Below are positions 26,618-35,249 of a stretch of 64,000 nt of DNA, piece by piece. How positions within the stretch are numbered: the first letter of the stretch is position 1; each line of letters opens with the position of its first letter. The DNA is from Opitutus sp. GAS368 (GTDB taxonomy: Bacteria > Verrucomicrobiota > Verrucomicrobiia > Opitutales > Opitutaceae). The stretch lies in assembly GCA_945906965.1 (NCBI GenBank), contig CAMDRP010000002.1:33896-97895 (forward strand), written 5' to 3'. Made by a program: the position numbers and the translations under genes. The notes beneath the pieces were generated by a model that did no database searches, was not told the DNA's origin, and saw nothing but the letters and a program-made list of their open reading frames with translations.

Positions 26618-28120
26618 TCAGCGGGCCGCGGCCGGGTTGTGCTCGGTCGAGGGAGGGGAAAAATCTAACCAGAAAAATCGCCAATCGCGAGTACCAGGGG
26701 CGCGTGACAGGCCGATGAGGCCGTTGCCCAGAGCGATGCGTAGTTGGCGGGAGTCGGTTTGTACGCTCAAGAGCGGGCCGAGGTGAAACGCGCTTCGGCT
26801 GCGGGCCTCCTCGCGGGTCCAAGTGATGGCGTCCCAAAAAAGCGAGGCGCGGACCTCGCCCGGGGCGCGTTGGTCGTAGCGATAGAGGGCGAACAGCGGG
26901 GTCCAGCTTTGGCGAACCGTTTCGTTATTCGGGAAGAGGGCTTCAAGAGGACTGGGAAATTGGTACTGGCGGCGGCCGGCGCCGTTGTCCCACGCGCTTA
27001 GAAGCGGCCAGACGTGGACTTTCTCGGCGGGTGCGGCGGCTGAGTTGCGCAGGCTGCGTTGCTCGAGCGAAGAGTAGAGAAAAAACAGGAGTTGAGTCTG
27101 AATCTGGGCGAGGTCGTCGGCTTGCCATTTAGTTTGGCGCCAGAGCGGCCAGGCGATCCAGGTCTTCTCGGTGCCTTTGATCTTGGAATGGGTGTAAAAC
27201 GGGCCCCAGCGGTTGACGCGACGATCGTCGCCGTGGCCTTGCACAAGAAACGGCCAGAGGTAGCGCGTCTCGTGATAGTGGTAGGGAGTGTTGCGGTCGG
27301 TGTAGCCGAAGAAAGGCCAGAGGAAATTTTCGTTGATGAGACCGGGGCCTTGTTCGCGGGCGTAAAAGGGCAGCATGCCGATGTGGCGGGTGGGCGCGGT
27401 GCCGGCGGGGGCATCGGCGGCGGGGGCTTGCGTGTGCTTCCAGATGAGCGGCCAAAGGGCGTAGCGACGTTGGAATTCACCGGGGCGGTCGCGCCAGCCG
27501 AAAAGCGGCCAAAAGGCGAAGCCTTGCTCCGCGCCGCTCGTGAAACGTAAGAACGGCCACGGCGCCAAGACCGTGTGAGCATCGTGTTTATCAACTTCGG
27601 TGTAGAGTGGAAATAGCGTCCACCCGATGCGATCGTAGCCAAAAAAATTCTTGATCGAGCCGGCGACGGGCATCAGCCCGCGGTAAGACGTCGCTGGGTC
27701 GCCCGTCTGTCGGGAAAAATAAAACGGCCACACGGCAAATTTTTCGACGCGGGCGGCTTGGAGTTTCGGCGAGGCACCGGGTTGGAGGCCGGAGCGGTTG
27801 ATCAGATTGAAGATCGACCAACTGTAGGCCTCGTCATCGCCGCGATAAAAATAAAGTGGATAAAGCACCGAGGCGCTCGTGATGCGGCCGGCAGCGTGAG
27901 TGCGCTCTAGGTATAACGGACGAAAGCCAGCCATCTGACCACCCTCAGGCAGGGCTTTTTGGAAAAAAAGCGGACCGAACGCGGCGGTCGAGGTGATGCT
28001 TCCAGAGGCGTCGACTTGCTGCGCGATCAATGGCCACGCGTTGCGCTCCTCGGCCTGAATGGGCACGAACCCGCCTGCGGCGAAGCCAAGTCCGGCGAGG
28101 ACGATACAATGGCGCTTCAT
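26618..28120 (-). CDS. Secreted protein of repeated W-P-[L/F]-aromatic motifs, first gene of the Mla operon
   Basis: I do not recognise this 500-residue protein. It starts at the ATG at 28120 (a TTG at 28138 is less likely) with a signal peptide ending near residue 23 (IQA). The mature part carries about 18 copies of a short motif, [W/F/Y/G/R]-P-[L/F]-[F/Y/W/L], for example at residues 29, 49, 67, 87, 131, 170, 188, 204, 223, 250, 268, 289, 306, 324, 371, 407 and 448. Many neighbours are 16-21 residues apart, and longer gaps are near twice that. Aromatic residues are very frequent and there are no cysteines in the mature part. This suggests a beta-rich repeat, possibly an outer-membrane barrel or solenoid (inference). 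It ends one base before mlaE, so it may be the outer-membrane or periplasmic partner of the lipid transporter. Confidence 0.85.
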   Translation of the reverse strand: MKRHCIVLAGLGFAAGGFVPIQAEERNAWPLIAQQVDASGSITSTAAFGPLFFQKALPEGGQMAGFRPLYLERTHAAGRITSASVLYPLYFYRGDDEAYSWSIFNLINRSGLQPGASPKLQAARVEKFAVWPFYFSRQTGDPATSYRGLMPVAGSIKNFFGYDRIGWTLFPLYTEVDKHDAHTVLAPWPFLRFTSGAEQGFAFWPLFGWRDRPGEFQRRYALWPLIWKHTQAPAADAPAGTAPTRHIGMLPFYAREQGPGLINENFLWPFFGYTDRNTPYHYHETRYLWPFLVQGHGDDRRVNRWGPFYTHSKIKGTEKTWIAWPLWRQTKWQADDLAQIQTQLLFFLYSSLEQRSLRNSAAAPAEKVHVWPLLSAWDNGAGRRQYQFPSPLEALFPNNETVRQSWTPLFALYRYDQRAPGEVRASLFWDAITWTREEARSRSAFHLGPLLSVQTDSRQLRIALGNGLIGLSRAPGTRDWRFFWLDFSPPSTEHNPAAAR

Positions 28121-28482
28121 AGTTTTTTGTTTACGCAATGCCCGCCAACGAGATCAGCGATAAGTCGGAATCGCTGCCAAGCTGGATGGTTAGGCTCCTA
28201 ACTAGATGAATGATATTGATGGGACGGCAAACGTTATGTGTGGATTTTTCTGCTTTGATGAACCGCAACGGAGTTATTGGTTCCGAGTGGGTTCTAAATT
28301 GGGTAAACTATTTTAAAAGGACTATTAGATTAATATTTGCATTAATCGTTATTGCTGTAGTGCTGCAACAAAATCATGTAGCGGGTGGACTTTGGTAATT
28401 GAGGCGGGTCGTAATGGATTACTGAAGCAGCGGTAGGGTGTTTCGCGTTTGCCATGAAGAGTGGGGTGTTTTGTCTGCGCGG
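28121..28482. other. AT-rich intergenic region between the Mla operon and rsmD
   Basis: This 362 bp gap separates divergent genes and should hold promoters for both. The part at about 28200-28400 is clearly more AT-rich than its surroundings. No tRNA, strong terminator or repeat was seen. A short open frame lies inside it (28210-28398). Confidence 0.6.
28210..28398 (+). CDS. Possible small membrane peptide
   Basis: A 62-codon frame (or 46 codons from the internal ATG at 28258) has a hydrophobic stretch near the C-terminus (RLIFALIVIAVVL) that could span a membrane. The nucleotide composition is AT-rich and unlike the neighbouring genes, and no clear ribosome binding site is visible. It may be chance. 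Confidence 0.2.
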   Translation: MILMGRQTLCVDFSALMNRNGVIGSEWVLNWVNYFKRTIRLIFALIVIAVVLQQNHVAGGLW

Positions 28483-29052
28483 ATGCGTATTTCCGGTGGT
28501 GTCGCCCGCGGGATTCCCCTCGTCGTGCCGAAGGGCGATGCGGTGCGTCCGGCGACCGACGGAATGCGGCAGGCGGTGTTTTCGAGTCTTGGCGCGCGTG
28601 TGCCGGGGGCACATTTTTTAGATTTGTTCGCGGGCAGCGGCTCGTACGGGCTCGAGGCCTTGAGCCGGGGTGCGGCGGGCGGGATTTTTGTGGAGAAGAA
28701 CGTGAAGGCGGCGGCGTGTGTGCGGCAAAATATCGCGGTGGTGTGCAAGTGTATCGGGCGCGATCCGTCCGATCATCTCACGTTACTCGAGGCGGATGCG
28801 CTCACGGTTCCGCTCGGCGACGAGGTGACGCCGGATCTGGTGTTTATTGATCCACCCTACGAAATCATCCCGGACGTGGCGGCGAAATTATTCGAGCGGC
28901 TTACCGAGGTGCTGGCGGCAAAGCCGGAGGCGTTGGTGGTTTTTGAGGCGCCGGGTGAGATTGAGTTGGCGCCGCCGGGTTGGACGATGCGGAAGCGTTT
29001 GGGCAAGGGTCGCGGGCAGCCGACGGTGATGTTTTTTCGGCGCGAGGGCTGA
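28483..29052 (+). CDS. rsmD: 16S rRNA (guanine966-N2)-methyltransferase RsmD-like
   Basis: The 189-residue protein has the RsmD pattern: MRISGGVARGIPL at the N-terminus, RPATDGMRQAVFSSL, the SAM-binding DLFAGSGSYGLEAL and the catalytic FIDPPYE (D-P-P-Y). RsmD methylates G966 of 16S rRNA. The ATG at 28483 is preferred to the GTG 45 nt upstream because the family starts there. Confidence 0.9.
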   Translation: MRISGGVARGIPLVVPKGDAVRPATDGMRQAVFSSLGARVPGAHFLDLFAGSGSYGLEALSRGAAGGIFVEKNVKAAACVRQNIAVVCKCIGRDPSDHLTLLEADALTVPLGDEVTPDLVFIDPPYEIIPDVAAKLFERLTEVLAAKPEALVVFEAPGEIELAPPGWTMRKRLGKGRGQPTVMFFRREG

Positions 29053-29105
29053 GGCGGGCGGGCGAATCCTTGATTGGGCGCGCGGATTAAGAATAGTTTC
29101 AGGGA

Positions 29106-30932
29106 ATGAAATTTATCCTGTGGCGGCTGGCCTTGATTCTGGTTTGTGCGACGACGAGTGGAACGGCGGTGCCGCAGACGTGGACGGCAGATCGGGTCGC
29201 AGGGGTGAAAGATTTGGAGGATATGTGGACGGTGGTCGGTGATCCAAGCCGCACGATGGGCGTCCGCGGGCTGTTTCGTTTTGCGGTCGAAGCGACGGGA
29301 CTTGGTTGGCATCCGGAGCGCGTGGAGGTGGCGTTGGCGCGGGCGCGCGCGATGCAAGATCTGGATCCGGCGAGTAAGACGCGCGGAAACTTCAAGTGGA
29401 ACAGCGGGCAAAACGGCGTCGTGGATCTCAACGCCGTGGAATTTGCATCGCAGCTCATGGGCTACCTGCGGCGCGTGCAATCGGCGCAGTTGTCCGCCAA
29501 GGCGCGCGCGCAACTGGATGAAATGATGACCGACGCGATTGATGGATTGCGCAGTCACGTCGTAAAAATTGATTACACGAATATTTTTGTGATGAAAGCG
29601 TGGGGTTTGATCGCGATCGGCGAGACGCTGGGGCGCGCGGACGTGGCGGAGGACGGTTACCGGCGTTTCGACGCGTGGATGGAGTTCACGACGCGCCACG
29701 GCATCGGCGAATACGGCGCGGTGGTTTACTATGGAATCGATTTGGATTCTTTGGCTTTGCTCGCGCGCTTCGCGGGGCGAGCCGATGCGCGCGCCAAGGC
29801 AGAAAAAGCGATCCAGCACGTGTGGACCGATCTCGCGGCCAATTGGTGGGCGCCGGGCGATCGGATGGGCGGGACGAATGCGCGGACTTACGATTATATT
29901 TACGGACACGGTTACACTGAGGCGCACACGTGGACGGCGGGTTGGTTGCGGGAACGACCGGAGCTGGAAGGCGCTGGCTGGGTGACGGGTGTGCGTTACA
30001 ATCTCTCCACGTTCCGCGATGCCGTGATGTGGCGGCCCTCGACCGAGTGGACGGAGCCGATCCGCGCGCAGGTGCCGCGCACGGTGGTGCAGAGTTGGGG
30101 CGAACAGCCCGAGCAACGCGCGGTGAATTGGATCGGACGGCACGTGAGCCTCGCATCTTCGGGCATGGCGCGCAGCCGCGATGAGCGCACGCTCGTGGCC
30201 AATCTCGGGGATTCGCCGACGGTGCCGCAGTTGACGTTGTTCATGGAAGGCCGGCGCGATCCTTACGGATATAAAAAACAAGTCGGCGGTAAGGCGCTGC
30301 ATCTGATGCCGTTCATCGCAACGGTGCAGCGCGGGCCGGAAGTGTTGCAGGTGTTGTCGGACGATCCCTTGAAGACAGACAGCCGAAACAAGCCAGGTGA
30401 CCTCGTAAATTTAGTGACGCATTTCACGGTGCCGGCGGTGGCGGAAGTGTGGTCGGGCGACGTGCGCGTAGAACCGGGCTCGGTGGCTCGGCCAACGCGG
30501 CTGGCGACCGGTGCGTCGGTCTATGTGCGGCTCGGCGATGCGGTGCTCGGCTTGCGCTGGCTCGTGGCGACGACCACGACGGGTGAGCCCGCTGCGCTGG
30601 AATATATTGAGGATGCGGCGGGCGGAGTGGCGCGGCGGTTGACGTTGACGCACTGTGCGACGGAGCCGCAGGGGCGGGCGACGGTGGCGCTGTGGTTGCG
30701 GGCGGCGGAAGGACTCGACACGGCGGATTTTGCAGCGTGGCGGAAGGCGTTTTCAACGGCGCCTGCGCAGGCAAAAATTTCGGGTAATGTCGTCGTGGCC
30801 GAGGTCGCGGGTGCAGCGGGTGCGTTGCGGATCGAGGCTGATGTGTTGAGAAGCGAGCGGCGGGTGCTTGCGGGGGGCGAACCGGCGGCACTCTTGAGCG
30901 TGAACGGGCGTGAGGTGAGTCCGTTGCGTTGA
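29106..30932 (+). CDS. Secreted protein of unknown function, possible polysaccharide lyase-like fold
   Basis: This 608-residue protein has a signal peptide (about residues 1-21). The first 340 residues are rich in helices with repeated tryptophan/tyrosine-containing turns (for example YGHGYTEAHTWTAGW), and the last 250 residues look beta-rich. A helical toroid followed by a beta-sandwich is the layout of several polysaccharide lyase families, but no family signature is clear, so the enzymatic role is not assigned. An SLC5 symporter gene follows 124 nt downstream on the same strand, which would fit breakdown of a polymer and uptake of the product (inference). Confidence 0.75.
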   Translation: MKFILWRLALILVCATTSGTAVPQTWTADRVAGVKDLEDMWTVVGDPSRTMGVRGLFRFAVEATGLGWHPERVEVALARARAMQDLDPASKTRGNFKWNSGQNGVVDLNAVEFASQLMGYLRRVQSAQLSAKARAQLDEMMTDAIDGLRSHVVKIDYTNIFVMKAWGLIAIGETLGRADVAEDGYRRFDAWMEFTTRHGIGEYGAVVYYGIDLDSLALLARFAGRADARAKAEKAIQHVWTDLAANWWAPGDRMGGTNARTYDYIYGHGYTEAHTWTAGWLRERPELEGAGWVTGVRYNLSTFRDAVMWRPSTEWTEPIRAQVPRTVVQSWGEQPEQRAVNWIGRHVSLASSGMARSRDERTLVANLGDSPTVPQLTLFMEGRRDPYGYKKQVGGKALHLMPFIATVQRGPEVLQVLSDDPLKTDSRNKPGDLVNLVTHFTVPAVAEVWSGDVRVEPGSVARPTRLATGASVYVRLGDAVLGLRWLVATTTTGEPAALEYIEDAAGGVARRLTLTHCATEPQGRATVALWLRAAEGLDTADFAAWRKAFSTAPAQAKISGNVVVAEVAGAAGALRIEADVLRSERRVLAGGEPAALLSVNGREVSPLR

Positions 30933-31056
30933 TCGCGGAGCGGCGCGGACTGCGCGCGTACGCGTCGGCTGGACGGCGCGCGGGCCGCGGTCGCAGCGCT
31001 GATGGTTTCATTTTCGTACACTTGCCAACGAACGATTTTCGGTTGGTTTCATCGGT

Positions 31057-32571
31057 ATGCCCCTACCCCTTGCGGCGATTGTTCCGCGTACCCTCGACGT
31101 CATCGATTACATTTTGCTGGCCGTATATTTCGCGGTGAACCTCGGAATCGGTTGGTGGTGCGCGCGACGCAAGCAGTCAAGCGGTTCATATTTCCTCGGT
31201 GGCGGTCGCGTGGCGCCGTGGGCGATGGCGGTGAGTTTCTTCGCGACGAGTACGAGCAGCATCAGTTTCATGGCGTTGCCGGCGATGAGTTATTCGACGG
31301 ATTGGATGGCCTACGGGTCATCGCCGGCGCAGGCGCTTGCCGGCATTTTGGTGGGCTTCGTTTTCGTGGGGCTGTTGCGGAAACTTAATCTTACGACGGT
31401 GTTTGGTTATCTCGACCAACGTTTCGATCATCGCGTACGGTTGCTGGGCGCGGGCTTGGCGGTGTTGTTGAAGGTGTGCGGGCGCATGAGTGTGGTGATG
31501 CTGTTGCCGGCGCTGGCGCTTTCCACGGTGACGGGGCTCAATGTCTATCTGAGTATTTTGGTGATGGGCATCGTGACGACGATCTACGCGATGGAGGGTG
31601 GTTTCGAGGCGGTCGTCTGGACGGACGTGCTGCAATCGGCGGTGATGATCGGCGGTGTCGGCGTGGCTATTTATTTCATCGCGAGCGGCGTGGACGGCGG
31701 GCTCGTTGGGCTCATTCAGACCGGACAAGAGACGGGGAAATTTAAAATGATTTCGTGGGACTGGGATTTTACTAAACCCACGGTTTGGGTTTTTGTGGGG
31801 ATGTTTTTCGCGACGATCCCGACGCAAATCGGAGATCAGCCGCTCATGCAGCGCATGCTGGCGACCGCCGATGTGCGCGAGGCCAAGCGCACGGTCGTCA
31901 TGGGTAACGTGATCGGGTTAGCGGGCTCCGTGTTGTTTTTCTTTGTGGGGACGGCGCTGTTTGTTTTTTACCGCGCGCATCCTGACCGGCTTACGGCGGA
32001 TCTACCCAACGATAAAATTTTTCCGTACTTCATCGCGAACGAGCTGCCACACGGGATCGTGGGCTTGATCATCGCGGGTTTACTGGCAGCGGCAATGGGC
32101 GCGCTCAGCAGCGCGATGAACGCGACGGCGGCGATTCTGGTGAGTGATTTTCAAGGCACCTTGAAACCGCAGGCGACTGAGCAGGAACGTCTGCGTTTAG
32201 CGCGCGTTTCCACTATGATCTGCGGCTTGGTGGCTACGGCGATGGCGGCTTATCTAGCGTCGCTTAACGTGACGTCGTTGTGGGATCAATTCCTGCGCTT
32301 GATCGCGCTCATTGGCGGTGGCTTTCCGGGCGTATTTGCGCTCGGGCTGTTGTCGCGGCGGGCTAATGCCTCGGGCGTTATCGTCGGAGCGTTGGCGAGT
32401 ATCGCCATCACCGCGTGGGTCCAATACGACACGAAGATAGTTTCTTTTCTCCACACGTTTGTCGCCATCGGCTCGTGCATGGTGATCGGCTACATCGCCA
32501 GTTTCTTCTTCGCTGCGAAGGCGGAAAAACGTGATCTGCGTGGGCTTACGCTCTGGGATATGGCGAAGTGA
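31057..32571 (+). CDS. SLC5-type sodium:solute symporter
   Basis: The 504-residue membrane protein has about 13 helices and the SSS family pattern: YFLGGGRVAPWAMAVSFFATS in helix 2 (start of the substrate path), VIWTDV-like AVVWTDVLQSAVM, and a later GLIIAGLLAAAMGALSSAMN. The family carries sugars, amino acids or organic acids with sodium. The substrate cannot be told; the upstream secreted protein suggests a saccharide. A 9 bp hairpin follows the stop. Confidence 0.92.
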   Translation: MPLPLAAIVPRTLDVIDYILLAVYFAVNLGIGWWCARRKQSSGSYFLGGGRVAPWAMAVSFFATSTSSISFMALPAMSYSTDWMAYGSSPAQALAGILVGFVFVGLLRKLNLTTVFGYLDQRFDHRVRLLGAGLAVLLKVCGRMSVVMLLPALALSTVTGLNVYLSILVMGIVTTIYAMEGGFEAVVWTDVLQSAVMIGGVGVAIYFIASGVDGGLVGLIQTGQETGKFKMISWDWDFTKPTVWVFVGMFFATIPTQIGDQPLMQRMLATADVREAKRTVVMGNVIGLAGSVLFFFVGTALFVFYRAHPDRLTADLPNDKIFPYFIANELPHGIVGLIIAGLLAAAMGALSSAMNATAAILVSDFQGTLKPQATEQERLRLARVSTMICGLVATAMAAYLASLNVTSLWDQFLRLIALIGGGFPGVFALGLLSRRANASGVIVGALASIAITAWVQYDTKIVSFLHTFVAIGSCMVIGYIASFFFAAKAEKRDLRGLTLWDMAK

Positions 32572-32576
32572 TCGCA

Positions 32577-32598
32577 GCGAGCCTCGCCTGAGGCTCGC
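32577..32598. repeat. Hairpin between convergent symporter and rsmE genes
   Basis: A perfect 9 bp stem (32577-32585 with 32590-32598) with a 4 nt loop lies 6 nt after the symporter stop. There is no T-run, so it may act only as an RNA-stabilising structure or weak terminator. Confidence 0.5.
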
Positions 32599-32611
32599 GC
32601 TCAACGGAGCG

Positions 32612-33385
32612 TTATGTTAATAAGCCGAGCCTCGCGCGTACCAGCGTGAGTGCAGCGATGACGGCGGTCTCGCTGCGCAGTACGCGTGATCCGAGATCGA
32701 CAAGCGTGAAGCCGTGCGTACGCAACGCCGCCCGATCCGCCGGCCCCCAACCGCGTTCAGGTCCCAGTGCGAGCACGATGGAAGTGTCACCTACTAGGTG
32801 ACACCTGCTCAGCGGGGCGGTGGCTTCGTAGTTGTCGAGAGCGAGGCGGGTTAGGGTTGTTGCCCCTGGAGTGAGTGCAGGGACGTGCGAGGCGGGAACG
32901 TTGGTTGCGCTAGGTAGCTCAGCGAGCGCGGTGGTGAGGCTGCGGTCGTGCGTGACGACGGGCAGTCGGGTGGCAAAGGCTTGGGCGGCGCCGGCGAGGC
33001 AGTGGCGTCGCCATTCGCCGGAGGTCCAGAGCGTGGCGGCGGCGTAGTTGGGATCGCTGCGTTCGGTGGCGATAAAGTGGAGCGCGCCGACGCCGAGCGT
33101 CGTAGCGTCGCGCAGAATGTCGCGGGCGGTTTGAGGACGCGGTAGACCGATCAAGAGTGTGATAGCGTCGCCGGGTGGTGGGGGTGGGCCCCACGTGAAG
33201 GTTAACGTTAGGGCTTCGTCGGAGAGAGCGGCGAGGGTGCCTTTGCCGAGCGGGCCGTCGACGAGGCCGACGTCGAAGCTGTCGCCCACCTCGCAGCGGA
33301 GAACTTTTATGATGTGCTCGGCGCGCGGATCGGTGCGCGAGAGCGGGGCGTTGAGCTCGGCGGGCTCGAGGAGGATGAGGTTCAC
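32612..33385 (-). CDS. rsmE: 16S rRNA (uracil1498-N3)-methyltransferase RsmE
   Basis: The 257-residue SPOUT methyltransferase has an N-terminal PUA-like domain (HIIKVLRCEVGDSF) and a C-terminal knot with LALGPERGWG and LGSRVLRSETAVIAAL, which bind S-adenosylmethionine. RsmE methylates U1498 of 16S rRNA. Just before the knot the protein has a CHLVGDT stretch encoded by a 21 bp near-perfect palindrome (32784-32804) that looks like an in-frame insertion; the frame stays open. Confidence 0.92.
   Translation of the reverse strand: MNLILLEPAELNAPLSRTDPRAEHIIKVLRCEVGDSFDVGLVDGPLGKGTLAALSDEALTLTFTWGPPPPPGDAITLLIGLPRPQTARDILRDATTLGVGALHFIATERSDPNYAAATLWTSGEWRRHCLAGAAQAFATRLPVVTHDRSLTTALAELPSATNVPASHVPALTPGATTLTRLALDNYEATAPLSRCHLVGDTSIVLALGPERGWGPADRAALRTHGFTLVDLGSRVLRSETAVIAALTLVRARLGLLT
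32784..32804. repeat. 21 bp palindrome inside rsmE
   Basis: The arms GTGTCACC (32784-32791) and GGTGACAC (32797-32804) are perfect inverted repeats around a 5 nt centre. It encodes CHLVGDT in RsmE without breaking the frame. No second copy was noticed in this window. Confidence 0.7.
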
Positions 33386-33417
33386 GCGGAGCTTGCGTAG
33401 ATTTTGAGCCGCTCGAA

Positions 33418-34416
33418 TTAAGCGAGGATCGCGTCGATCTGCGCGAGTTCGGCTGGGGCGAAGAGGAGGTTCGAGAGGGCGGCGAGGTTATTTTCGAGTT
33501 GGGAAACTTTGCTCGCGCCGATGAGGGCGGTGGTGATGCGCGGGTCACGCAGGACCCAGGCGAGGGCCATCTGCGCCAGGCTCTGGCCGCGGGCTTGGGC
33601 GAGGACGTTAAGCTTCTCGATTTTGGCGAGGATGGCGGGCGTGATGCCGGCGGCTTTGAGGAAACCGTGGGGTTTGCCGGCACGGGCATCCGCGGGGATG
33701 CCGGCGAGGTAGCGATCGGTGAGAAGGCCTTGGGCGAGCGGGCTGAAGGGGATGCAGCCGATGCCTTCTTGGGCGAGAACATCGAGGAGCTGGGGTTCGA
33801 TCCAGCGGTCGAGCATGCTGTAGCGAGGTTGGTGAATCAGGCAGGGCGTGCCAAGGTCGCGGAGGATTTGGGCGGCGCGGGCGGTGTCGGCGGGGCGGTA
33901 GTTGGAGAGGCCAACGTAAAGAGCTTTGCCGCTGCGTACAGCGTGCGCGAGGGCGCCCATGGTTTCTTCGAGGGGCGTGTCGGGGTCGGGGCGGTGGGAG
34001 TAGAAAATGTCGACGTAGTCGAGTCCCATGCGGCGCAGCGATTGGTCGAGGGAGGCGAGGAGGTATTTGCGGGAGCCCCAATCACCGTAGGGGCCTGGCC
34101 ACATGGAGTAGCCGGCTTTGGTGGAGATGATGAGTTCGTCGCGGTGGGCGGCGAGATCGAGGCGGAGGAGTTTGCCAAAATTTTCTTCCGCGGAACCGGG
34201 CGGTGGGCCGTAGTTGTTGGCGAGATCGAAATGGGTGATGCCGAGATCGAAGGCGCGGCGGACGATGGCGCGACCCGTGGCGAAAATATCGACGTCGCCG
34301 AAATTGTGCCAGAGCCCGAGGGAGATGAGCGGAAGTTTGACGCCACTGCGCCCGCAGCGGCGGTACAGGGCGGGGCGGTCGTAGCGGTCGGCGGCGGGAA
34401 GGTAGGGAGTAGCCAT
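33418..34416 (-). CDS. Aldo/keto reductase, L-glyceraldehyde 3-phosphate reductase type
   Basis: The 332-residue protein closely follows the E. coli YghZ (Gpr) pattern: SLGLWHNFGDV, GITHFDLANNYGPPPGSAEENFG (partial quote of a longer conserved run), ISTKAGYSMWPGPYGDWGSRKY and FYSHRPDPDTPLEETM. The catalytic tyrosine, lysine and histidine sit in these segments. Such enzymes reduce L-glyceraldehyde 3-phosphate and methylglyoxal with NADPH. The start codon lies only 18 nt after the T-tract of the tRNA-Gly terminator, leaving little room for a promoter. Confidence 0.92.
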   Translation of the reverse strand: MATPYLPAADRYDRPALYRRCGRSGVKLPLISLGLWHNFGDVDIFATGRAIVRRAFDLGITHFDLANNYGPPPGSAEENFGKLLRLDLAAHRDELIISTKAGYSMWPGPYGDWGSRKYLLASLDQSLRRMGLDYVDIFYSHRPDPDTPLEETMGALAHAVRSGKALYVGLSNYRPADTARAAQILRDLGTPCLIHQPRYSMLDRWIEPQLLDVLAQEGIGCIPFSPLAQGLLTDRYLAGIPADARAGKPHGFLKAAGITPAILAKIEKLNVLAQARGQSLAQMALAWVLRDPRITTALIGASKVSQLENNLAALSNLLFAPAELAQIDAILA

Positions 34417-34434
34417 GTTGATGGAACGGGGCTG

Positions 34435-34465
34435 AAAAAAAACGCGCCCGCAAGATGCGGGCGCG
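34435..34465 (-). terminator. Intrinsic terminator downstream of tRNA-Gly
   Basis: On the minus strand a perfect 10 bp GC-rich stem (34456-34465 with 34443-34452, 3 nt loop) is followed by eight T residues (34442-34435). It lies between tRNA-Gly and the aldo/keto reductase. Confidence 0.92.
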
Positions 34466-34485
34466 GGCTTAGGTAAAATTGGGAG

Positions 34486-34559
34486 TGGAGCGGCTAGTCA
34501 GAATCGAACTGACGAGACCACTTTGGAAGAGTGGAGTTTTACCACTAAACTATAGCCGC
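34486..34559 (-). tRNA. tRNA-Gly (TCC anticodon)
   Basis: A 74 nt cloverleaf with encoded CCA: acceptor GCGGCTA pairs with TAGCCGC, the anticodon arm CCACT-CTTCCAA-AGTGG gives anticodon TCC, and the T arm GTCAG-TTCGATT-CTGAC is canonical. Discriminator base is T. Confidence 0.96.
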
Positions 34560-34687
34560 GGACTCGAGCGCGAATGTCGACGAGGTGGGACGTGGGGGCA
34601 AGATTTAAGAAAAACGGCGCGTCGGCTCGTGTAGAAGCGCTGTAACGTCGGCTTGCGCTTCGCAGGTGGGTGGCGGGATGGTGGGGT

Positions 34688-35221
34688 GTGAACTCCGCGG
34701 AAAAACTGTGTTTAGCGTGCGGTCTGTGCTGTGACGGGACGCTTTTTGATAACGTCCAGTTGGGCGCGGGCGAAAATGCGAAAAAATTGAAGGCGTTGGG
34801 TTTACCCGTGGCGGTCACGCGCGGGCGGGCGGCGGTCACTTATTTTCGTCAACCGTGTGCGGCGTTGTGCGCGGATCGTGCGTGTCGGGTTTACGCAGAT
34901 CGTCCGGGACAATGTCGCGCGTTTGAGTGCGGGGTTTACCAAGACGTCCAAGCCGGCCGGATCGAGGACGCTTCGGCGTTCAGTTTGGTCAAGAAAGCGC
35001 GGCGAAAGGCGGACCATATTCGTCGGCTTTTACGCGACTTGGGTGATACCGATGAAACGCGTTCCTTGGGTGATCGTTTTCGTCGGACGCAACGACGAAT
35101 GGAGGCGGGCTGCGGCGATGCGGCGGCGGAGGCGATGTTTGCGGAATTGGGCTTGGCGGTGCACCAGTTCAATCTGCTGGCGCACGAAAAATTTTACACA
35201 AAGGTGGCCGCCGCAAGCTGA
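34688..35221 (+). CDS. YkgJ-like cysteine-cluster protein
   Basis: The 177-residue protein belongs to the YkgJ/UPF0153 zinc- or iron-chelating family: a C-x-x-C-x-x-C-C cluster (Cys8, 11, 14, 15) near the N-terminus and further cysteines in FRQPCAALC and CRVYADRPGQCRAFECG. Function is not established. No ATG is available; the GTG at 34688 is preferred over the GTG at 34670 because a purine-rich GGTGGGG stretch precedes it and the conserved cluster begins soon after. Confidence 0.82.
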   Translation: MNSAEKLCLACGLCCDGTLFDNVQLGAGENAKKLKALGLPVAVTRGRAAVTYFRQPCAALCADRACRVYADRPGQCRAFECGVYQDVQAGRIEDASAFSLVKKARRKADHIRRLLRDLGDTDETRSLGDRFRRTQRRMEAGCGDAAAEAMFAELGLAVHQFNLLAHEKFYTKVAAAS

Positions 35222-35249
35222 GGTTTTGGGCGGCGCATCTGACGTGCGC

